DNA from: a bacterium HR20
GTDB taxonomy: Bacteria > Bacteroidota > Ignavibacteria > Kapaibacteriales > NICIL-2
Length of the DNA stretch: 5,046 bases
Direction: 5' to 3'
NCBI GenBank assembly: GCA_002898675.1
Contig: BEHW01000125.1
Span: 1 to 5,046 of the forward strand
In this document: positions 1 through 5,046 of the stretch, piece after piece
How the letters are laid out: every line of letters begins with the position of its first letter
How positions within the stretch are numbered: position 1 is the stretch's first letter
The notes under the pieces: model-generated
What the model was told of the DNA's origin: nothing
Database searches by the model: none
The model's input: only the letters and a program-made list of their open reading frames with translations
Position numbers and translations under genes: made by a program

Positions 1-2010
1 ATCGGGGGGTATTTTCGGACGGTCGCTGGGATTGTGGTCAACTCCTTGGCGCTCTGGGATGGGATGCGCTGGACGCCTGTTGTTCCTGGTGGTGCACTCT
101 CTCCGGTGGGAATGCCGGGGCTTATCACCGCACTGGCGCTTAGCCCAGAAGGGAATCTCATCATCGCAGGTCAATTCAGCAGCCTCGGCGGTGTGACGGT
201 CACAAACCTTGCGCTCTACGACTGGAACACGGTCACTGCCCTGCCCGCAACATTCACTGGCGGCATTGCGGCAATGACCTACTACCGCGGCGACCTCATC
301 ATCGGCGGTGCCTTCGAGAGCATCAACGGCATCGCCGGAACGCGCGGGATTGCCCGCTGGGACGGAACCAGCTGGCATTCGCTCGGTGGCGGCGTGGAAA
401 TCGGCAACGTGTCGGTCCTCTACGTGCGAGGCTCGGAGCTGTACGTCGGAGGATCGTTCCAGCGCGTCGGCGAAGTGGACGCACCAGCCCTGGCAGTGTG
501 GGATGGCTCCAGCTGGCATGCACTCGGCGATCCTTTCCGCGGCGAGACAGCGAACATCACACCGCAGGTGCTTGCAATCGCCGCGCTCCCGTCGGGAGAG
601 CTTGTCGTCGGGGGTGATTTCTATCGAATCGGCTCGCAGGTGATTCCCTACCTTGCTCGATGGGATGGTTCCTCGTGGAATGTGCTCGGCCCGCCCGATG
701 GCCCCATCACTGCGCTTGCTGTCCACGAGGGAAAACTCTTCATCAGCGGTGGCTTCGAAACCGTCGGCACGCTGACCTCTCCCTATGCAGCGTACTGGGA
801 CGGTTCGGCGTGGTACTCGATGGCAAACGACATGCTCAATACTTCCCTTGCCGTTCTCACCCCAACCGACGTCGGAGTGCTTGTTGGCGGGAATTTCACC
901 GTCGCACTCGACAATGGCTTTATCGCCAATGGGCTTGCGGTGTGGACCGAGCGTGGCTGGGCAGGATTTGGCGGTAACCGCGGCAATGGACTCAACGGTA
1001 CGGTCACTGGGCTTGTCAGCGATCGCAGCGGCGCGGTCTATGCAACTGGCAGCTTCACGAGAGCTGGTGCAACACCGTCGCCGCACCTTGCACGCTTTAC
1101 CGGCACCAAGTGGGAAGCAGTCGGCGGAATTACATTCAACGAGCAGCAGCAACTGTTTTACCTCCTGTCGCCCTATCGCAACGAGACGCTTGCCCTCGCC
1201 GCAGTGATCATCGCCGACGGGCAGAATACCCCCGCAGTGCTTTCTTATGACCCATCAACAGCACGCGCGACAATTCTCGGCCGCATTGGCGGGACGATCA
1301 CACAGCGATCGGTCTATGCGCTTAGCTACGACCGAGAGCGCGACTTGCTCTACTGCGGCGGCAACTACCGCACGATGAACGGTGATACGGTCCGTGGAAT
1401 TGCCGTCTATGACGGCCAGCAGTGGCGCGGACTCGGTGGCGGGATCCAGAGCGGAGCAATCAATGCGATTGCTCCTCTGCCCGATGGATCGGTGATTGCT
1501 GGAGGAACCTTCAGCACAATCGGTGGAACAGCCGCACGCTCGATTGCACGGTGGAACGGCTCCGCATGGGAACCGCTCGGGGATGGCATTGGGCAAGGTG
1601 CGCAGCAAGGCGTCGTCTATGCCCTCCTTGTAGCCGATGGCTGGCTTTACGTTGCGGGACGATTCGACCGCGCTGGCTCGGTCCAGTGCACAAACATTGC
1701 ACGGTGGAATCTCACCAGCGGCACATGGGAGGCAATCCCCGGCGGCACCAACGGTACGATCTACGCACTCTGCCTCTGGGGCGATGAAATCGTCGCCGCA
1801 GGAGAATTTACCCGTGCTGGCGATACAAGCGCAAATCGCATTGCGCGCTACAACCCCGCAACCGGGATGTGGTCACGCTTCGGCAGCGGCATCGAGGGCA
1901 CTGGCGCGACGGTCCGAGCGCTCGCGGTCGCTGGGGGTGCCCTCTGTGTCGGTGGCGCATTCGATTACGCCGGTGGGCGGTCCTCCCGCAGCTTTGCACG
2001 GTGGTTCGGG
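1..2010 (+). repeat. Tandem protein repeat array, about 14 units of 135-162 bp
   Basis: Units begin with a [VIA]-x-G-x-F/Y motif at bases 1, 163, 301, 445, 607, 742, 883, 1042, 1354, 1498, 1651, 1795 and 1948. Spacings are 135-162 bp except one of 312 bp (1042 to 1354), which is two unit lengths and hides a degenerate copy near 1195. Each unit continues with A-x-W-D-G-S-x-W and a hydrophobic strand ending just before the next GG-x-F. DNA identity between units is low, with short conserved words only. For example GCACGGTGG (Ala-Arg-Trp) recurs at 1546, 1699 and 1996. This points to old duplications held by protein-level selection. The array starts before the window, so 14 is a minimum. Confidence 0.85.
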
Positions 2011-2307
2011 GGCACCAGTAGCGTCGAACGAGAAGCACTGCCAGCAGTTGCTTCCAGTGCCATCGAGCTGTATCCCCTCCCGCTGGGAGAACGGTGCACT
2101 GCGCGCGTGCAGCTTCGCCGCGGAGGGAACGTTCGACTCGATGCGTACACGCTCGACGGACGTCATGTTGGGCGGCTTTGGGAAGGGTGGCTCAGTGCTG
2201 GGGTGCATGAGTTTCCCCTTTGGCTCGGCGGACTTCACTCGAACGCGCTCGTGATTGTTGCGCTGCAGGATGGGCGTTTCGTCGGTTCGGCGATCGGGAT
2301 GCCCTGA
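1..2307 (+). CDS. Secreted/surface beta-propeller-like repeat protein with T9SS-like C-terminal domain (5'-truncated)
   Basis: This is the 3' part (768 codons plus TGA) of a large repeat protein. A GTG at 34 could be taken as a start, but codons 1-11 read IGGYFRTVAGI and form the first half of a repeat unit, with no in-frame stop back to base 1. The gene therefore begins upstream, and any signal peptide is out of view. About 14 units of 45-54 residues carry a GG-x-F turn, an A-x-W/Y-D/N-G-x-x-W strand and a following LG, resembling DUF5122/delta-60, Rax2 or kelch-like propeller repeats. Window residues 687-768 form a beta-rich tail resembling a type IX secretion sorting domain. Family knowledge suggests export across the outer membrane and surface attachment or release. 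The ligand and role are unknown, and no catalytic motif was recognised. A terminator follows 25 bp after the stop. Confidence is high that the gene is real and moderate for fold and secretion route. Confidence 0.9.
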   Translation: MGGYFRTVAGIVVNSLALWDGMRWTPVVPGGALSPVGMPGLITALALSPEGNLIIAGQFSSLGGVTVTNLALYDWNTVTALPATFTGGIAAMTYYRGDLIIGGAFESINGIAGTRGIARWDGTSWHSLGGGVEIGNVSVLYVRGSELYVGGSFQRVGEVDAPALAVWDGSSWHALGDPFRGETANITPQVLAIAALPSGELVVGGDFYRIGSQVIPYLARWDGSSWNVLGPPDGPITALAVHEGKLFISGGFETVGTLTSPYAAYWDGSAWYSMANDMLNTSLAVLTPTDVGVLVGGNFTVALDNGFIANGLAVWTERGWAGFGGNRGNGLNGTVTGLVSDRSGAVYATGSFTRAGATPSPHLARFTGTKWEAVGGITFNEQQQLFYLLSPYRNETLALAAVIIADGQNTPAVLSYDPSTARATILGRIGGTITQRSVYALSYDRERDLLYCGGNYRTMNGDTVRGIAVYDGQQWRGLGGGIQSGAINAIAPLPDGSVIAGGTFSTIGGTAARSIARWNGSAWEPLGDGIGQGAQQGVVYALLVADGWLYVAGRFDRAGSVQCTNIARWNLTSGTWEAIPGGTNGTIYALCLWGDEIVAAGEFTRAGDTSANRIARYNPATGMWSRFGSGIEGTGATVRALAVAGGALCVGGAFDYAGGRSSRSFARWFGGTSSVEREALPAVASSAIELYPLPLGERCTARVQLRRGGNVRLDAYTLDGRHVGRLWEGWLSAGVHEFPLWLGGLHSNALVIVALQDGRFVGSAIGMP
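2059..2304 (+). other. Divergent T9SS type A-like C-terminal sorting domain (within the repeat protein)
   Basis: These 82 residues follow the last repeat unit after a short linker rich in Ser, Ala and Glu. The pattern matches T9SS C-terminal domains: an opening strand IELYPLPL where family members usually have a YPNP-like turn, a strand VRLDAYTLDGR matching the common 'v-l-yd-x-x-G-r' signature, then LSAGVHEFPLW matching 'l-x-a-G-x-h', and a final strand LVIVALQDGR. It ends at the protein C-terminus, as such domains do. The missing Asn of the PNP turn and the Ala-Leu where GxY is usual make it divergent. The assignment rests on pattern, not on a profile score. Confidence 0.65.
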
Positions 2308-2332
2308 TCGAACGCAGAACCAGCTCCAGCAG

Positions 2333-2365
2333 AAGGCGCCACGCACAAGAGCGGGCGCCTTTTTT
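2333..2365 (+). terminator. Rho-independent terminator of the repeat-protein gene
   Basis: AAGGCGCC at 2333-2340 pairs perfectly with GGCGCCTT at 2354-2361, giving an 8-bp GC-rich stem with a 13-nt loop. The 3' arm runs directly into six T residues (2360-2365). The element lies 25 bp after the TGA, in the right orientation. It should end the upstream transcript and makes co-transcription with the helicase unlikely. Confidence 0.88.
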
Positions 2366-2379
2366 GCATGGGAAGGTTC

Positions 2380-2427
2380 TTGAAGATCGTGGAAGAATCT
2401 TATGATGGATTTTCGGGGATAATTTTG
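2380..2427 (+). promoter_or_regulatory. Candidate promoter region for the helicase gene
   Basis: TAATTTTG at 2420-2427 matches the Bacteroidota -7 consensus TAnnTTTG at every fixed position. No clear TTTG -33 partner lies at the usual distance, so the match could be chance. An alternative is a sigma70-like pair: TATGAT at 2401-2406 with TTGAAG at 2380-2385, although its 15-bp spacer is short. Both lie in the AT-richest part of the gap, after the terminator and about 90-115 bp before the helicase start codon. No start site can be proven from sequence. Confidence 0.45.
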
Positions 2428-2440
2428 TGTTGAGCGCCTC

Positions 2441-2458
2441 TGGTACCACTCGGTGCCA
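2441..2458 (+). promoter_or_regulatory. Small hairpin or near-palindrome in the presumed helicase leader
   Basis: TGGTACC (2441-2447) and GGTGCCA (2452-2458) form a 7-bp stem with one T-G wobble around an ACTC loop. It sits about 58 bp before the helicase ATG and just downstream of the TAnnTTTG match, so it would lie near the 5' end of the mRNA. It lacks a T-tract, so it is not a terminator. It could stabilise the transcript, act as an operator, or be incidental. Confidence 0.35.
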
Positions 2459-2516
2459 ATATTTCCAGGCTGAGTCAATGAACGGGAATGTCCCACCCTC
2501 TTGAGAATCTCCCTCT

Positions 2517-5046
2517 ATGGCACAATTGGAAGAACTCCATAAAGGTGCTCTCGTCCGAGGTATCTTACCGAACAATGCGCTTGCAAAAGTCGAAGAAGTC
2601 ACCTGGCATGGGAACGATGTCATCACACTCCGCTACCGTGCACTTGACGGGAAGGGAGGGGAAATACTTTGGTACCGCGACCAGCAGGACAAGCTCCAGA
2701 TCGAAGGGGACATTCGGCTTTGGATGTTCGATGGCGATGGCGCCTGCTATCGCTTAGTCTCGGAAGCGAACCGTATTCGCTTGGCGTATCTGTTCGACCC
2801 ACTGCTTGCAGTGCACTCCTCTCTCCTTGAGCCGCTGCCGCACCAGATCACGGCGGTCTACGAAGTCATGCTCCCGCGAATGCCACTACGGTTTCTGCTC
2901 GCAGATGACCCTGGGGCGGGCAAGACAATCATGGCAGGGTTGCTCATCAAGGAGCTCTTGGTCCGTGGGGATGTGCGACGCTGCATGATCGTTTGTCCTG
3001 GCAACCTCGTCGAGCAATGGCAAGACGAACTCTCCGAGCGTTTTCACCTGCCCTTCGAGATCATGACAACCGATAAGCTCAACACTGCCCGCAGCGGCAA
3101 TTGGTTCCTCGAGAATAATCTCGTGATCGTGCGACTCGACAAGGCCGCCCGCGACGAGTCCGTCCAAGCGAAATTGGCCGCTCCCGATTGCCGGTGGGAT
3201 CTTGTGATCGTGGACGAAGCCCACAAGATGGCCGCAACGTTCTACGGAGGCGAGATCAAGTACACCAAGCGTTACAAGCTCGGTCAGCTTCTTTCGAGGA
3301 TAAGCAGACACTTTCTGCTGCTGACCGCGACACCACACAACGGCAAAGAGGAGGACTTCCAGCTCTTTCTGGCGCTCTTGGATGGTGACCGCTTCGAGGG
3401 CCGCTTCCGCGACGGTGTGCACCAGGTCGACGTCTCCGACCTCATGCGGCGGATGGTGAAAGAACATTTGGTGCGGTTCGACGGTCGGCTACTCTTCCCC
3501 GAACGCTTCGCTCATACCGTCTCATACCGCCTGTCGGATCGCGAGGCGCGCCTGTACAAGGAAGTCACAGAGTACGTCAAGGAAGAATTCAACCGCGCCG
3601 ATGCGCTCGCCGACGAAAAGCGTAAGGGCACTGTAGGGTTTGCCCTGACAACCTTGCAGCGCCGCTTAGCATCGAGTCCGGAAGCCATCTACCAGTCACT
3701 TTGTCGCCGCAGGGAACGGCTGGAACGTCGCTTGCGAGAACTGGAGCTCCTCCATCGCGGGGAAAGCATTCCCACATCCTTTGTAGCACTCGAGCAAGAA
3801 GAGCTGGAAGAGCTGGAGGAGGCACCAGAAGCCGAAGTTGAACTGAAAGAACACGAGATCCTCGACCAAGCCACTGCTGCTGGCACCATCGAGGAACTGC
3901 GCGCGGAAATTGACACCCTCAAGCGGCTGGAGGAACTCGCCCAGCAGGTCCGCTCAAGCGGCGAGGACCGCAAATGGCGCGAGCTGGCGAAACTCCTGCA
4001 CGATCTCTTCTTCACTTCTCGTGCGCCGGATGAGAAACTCATCATCTTCACCGAACACCGAGACACCCTGAACTACCTGGTCAAGCGCATCGCAACACTG
4101 CTGGGCCAGCAGGCAGTGGTGTTCATCCACGGAGCCATGGGCCGTGAAGACCGGCGCAAAGCACAGGAGACCTTTCTCAACAATCCGGAGGTACGCGTGC
4201 TCGTGGCAACCGATGCTGCCGGCGAAGGCATCAATCTCCAGCGCGCACACCTCATGATCAACTACGACCTGCCCTGGAACCCCAACCGTATCGAACAGCG
4301 CTTTGGCCGCATCCACCGTATCGGCCAAACCGAACCCTGCCACTTGTGGAACATGGTGGCAATCGAGACTCGCGAGGGCGACGTTTACTACACTCTGCTC
4401 AAGAAGCTCGAAGAGGCTCGCGCCGCCCTCGGTGGCAAGGTCTTCGACGTGCTGGGCAAACTGCAGTTCGAGGGCCGGCCGCTCCGCGACCTGCTCATCG
4501 AGGCAATCCGCTACGGCGAACGGCCCGAAGTCAAAATGAAGCTCAGTCAAGCCATCGAACAGGCCCTGAACACGTCGCATCTGCAGGACTTGGTAGAAGA
4601 GCGTGCTCTGGCACAGGAGATCATCCACGCCGAACGGTTGCAACGCATTCGCGAGGATATGGAACGTGCCGCAGCTCGCCGCCTCCAGCCGCACTACATC
4701 GAATCGTTCTTCCTGGAGGCATTCCGCCAGCTTGGCGGATCGATTTACGAGCGCGAACCACGTCGCTACGAAATCACGCATGTGCCCGCTGCTATCCGCC
4801 AGCGGGACCGGCTCATCGGAATCCGCGAGCCCGTCCTGCACCGCTACGAGCGCATCACCTTCGAAAAAGAACTTGTCACCCTTCCGGGCAAACCGCTCGC
4901 CGCGTTCGTTTGCCCCGGACATCCCCTGCTCGATGCCGTCATTGATCTTGTCCTCGAACATCACCGCGTGCTCCTCCAGCGCGGTGCAATCCTCATTGAT
5001 GACAGCGACCCCGGTACCGAACCACGTTCCGTTTTCATGCTCGAAC
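2517..5046 (+). CDS. SNF2-like superfamily 2 DEAH helicase/ATPase, possible phage-defence component (3'-truncated)
   Basis: The first 843 codons are visible and the frame is still open at the window edge. ATG 2517 is the first start after an in-frame TGA at 2502. Upstream there is only a weak GAGA at 2503-2506. An N-terminal beta-rich region (about 1-100) precedes LPHQ (107-110), Walker A DDPGAGKT (130-137), motif Ia (IVCPGNLVEQW, from 158), DEAH (233-236), TATPHNG (270-276), motif IV KLIIFTEHRDT (from 507), motif V TDAAGEGINLQ (565-575) and motif VI QRFGRIHRIGQ (594-604, with arginine fingers). Both RecA lobes look intact, so ATP-driven translocation on or remodelling of DNA is expected in the cytoplasm. 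Between the lobes lies a VGFALT-LQRRLASSPEAI block (from 373) and an acidic, coiled-coil-like stretch (about 405-500). Relatives are typically over 1,000 residues, often with a C-terminal DUF3883 domain that would fall outside the window. Such proteins occur in DISARM (DrmD) and other methylase-linked defence loci, which is inference here. RapA-like transcription recycling is a less likely alternative. Confidence 0.93.
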   Translation, partial: MAQLEELHKGALVRGILPNNALAKVEEVTWHGNDVITLRYRALDGKGGEILWYRDQQDKLQIEGDIRLWMFDGDGACYRLVSEANRIRLAYLFDPLLAVHSSLLEPLPHQITAVYEVMLPRMPLRFLLADDPGAGKTIMAGLLIKELLVRGDVRRCMIVCPGNLVEQWQDELSERFHLPFEIMTTDKLNTARSGNWFLENNLVIVRLDKAARDESVQAKLAAPDCRWDLVIVDEAHKMAATFYGGEIKYTKRYKLGQLLSRISRHFLLLTATPHNGKEEDFQLFLALLDGDRFEGRFRDGVHQVDVSDLMRRMVKEHLVRFDGRLLFPERFAHTVSYRLSDREARLYKEVTEYVKEEFNRADALADEKRKGTVGFALTTLQRRLASSPEAIYQSLCRRRERLERRLRELELLHRGESIPTSFVALEQEELEELEEAPEAEVELKEHEILDQATAAGTIEELRAEIDTLKRLEELAQQVRSSGEDRKWRELAKLLHDLFFTSRAPDEKLIIFTEHRDTLNYLVKRIATLLGQQAVVFIHGAMGREDRRKAQETFLNNPEVRVLVATDAAGEGINLQRAHLMINYDLPWNPNRIEQRFGRIHRIGQTEPCHLWNMVAIETREGDVYYTLLKKLEEARAALGGKVFDVLGKLQFEGRPLRDLLIEAIRYGERPEVKMKLSQAIEQALNTSHLQDLVEERALAQEIIHAERLQRIREDMERAAARRLQPHYIESFFLEAFRQLGGSIYEREPRRYEITHVPAAIRQRDRLIGIREPVLHRYERITFEKELVTLPGKPLAAFVCPGHPLLDAVIDLVLEHHRVLLQRGAILIDDSDPGTEPRSVFMLE
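3792..3857 (+). repeat. Acidic low-complexity segment of the helicase with tandem 9-bp repeat
   Basis: Helicase residues 426-447 are dominated by Glu and Leu (EQEELEELEEAPEAEVELKE and on). Two exact in-frame copies of GAAGAGCTG lie side by side at 3798-3815 and encode EEL-EEL. The segment lies in the insert between the two RecA lobes and probably forms part of a charged helical arm. The 9-bp tandem could vary in copy number by replication slippage without breaking the frame. Confidence 0.6.

Larger units (their letters stand above)
2308..2516. other. Intergenic region between the repeat protein and the helicase gene
   Basis: This 209-bp non-coding gap has three parts: a rho-independent terminator close to the upstream stop codon, an AT-richer segment (about 2370-2430) with candidate promoter elements, and a presumed helicase mRNA leader with a short hairpin. 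No convincing small gene or RNA gene was seen. The frame of the helicase has a TGA at 2502-2504, so the helicase cannot extend further into this gap. Confidence 0.8.

Noticed and set aside
1..2010. Periodic direct repeats as a possible CRISPR array or DNA satellite
   Set aside because: The period is in-frame, the similarity is at protein level and the DNA copies are poorly conserved. These are protein repeats, not a CRISPR or satellite array.
1637..2254. Plus-strand open frame of 205 codons inside the repeat gene
   Set aside because: It is in another frame of the repeat gene, with low-complexity Ala, Ser and Arg content and no link to the periodic repeat pattern.
1873..2496. Minus-strand open frame of 207 codons across the end of the repeat gene and the terminator
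   Set aside because: It overlaps the repeat units, the sorting-like tail and the terminator. Its protein is rich in Arg, Pro and Ser, as expected of a shadow frame.
2488..2757. Plus-strand open frame of 89 codons at the start of the helicase
   Set aside because: It overlaps the helicase N-terminus in a different frame. The helicase frame continues into unmistakable motifs, while this one stops without any.
2886..3467. Minus-strand open frame of 193 codons opposite helicase motifs I to III
   Set aside because: It mirrors the most conserved part of the helicase and has no recognisable domain of its own.
3954..4964. Minus-strand open frame of 336 codons opposite the helicase
   Set aside because: It lies wholly inside the helicase coding region, which has clear conserved motifs on the other strand. 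GC-rich codon bias creates long antisense frames. The translation shows no recognisable family.

Overview
The window holds two large protein-coding genes on the + strand. Both run off the window, and a 209-bp intergenic region with a terminator and candidate promoter separates them. I see no tRNA, rRNA, CRISPR array, insertion sequence or attachment site. The longer open frames on the minus strand and in other plus frames read as shadows of the two genes.

Organism: a GC-rich bacterium, probably of the Bacteroidota/Chlorobiota/Ignavibacteria/Kapabacteria group. The first gene ends in what looks like a divergent type IX secretion (T9SS) sorting domain, a system restricted to that superphylum. 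The gap before the second gene contains an exact match to the Bacteroidota -7 promoter element TAnnTTTG. The second gene has no convincing Shine-Dalgarno sequence, which is also common there. This placement is inference from few markers.

Region 1 (1-2307): the 3' part of a secreted or surface repeat protein. Thirteen recognisable copies and one degenerate copy of a 45-54-residue unit (GG-x-F ... A-x-W-D-G-x-x-W ... LG) are followed by the C-terminal sorting-like domain. The reading frame is open back to base 1 and the first bases already encode a repeat unit, so the true start lies upstream.

Region 2 (2308-2516): a strong intrinsic terminator, then an AT-richer stretch with candidate promoter elements and a small hairpin in the presumed leader of the next gene.

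Region 3 (2517-5046): the first 843 codons of a bacterial SNF2-like superfamily 2 helicase/ATPase with all core motifs intact. It has the ADDPGAGKT type of Walker A and an internal VGFALT-LQRRLASSPEAI block. Proteins of this type often occur in phage-defence or restriction-like loci, including the DISARM DrmD group, so the edge of a defence island may begin here. The partner genes that would prove it lie beyond the window.

The two genes show no functional link. The terminator indicates separate transcription units.
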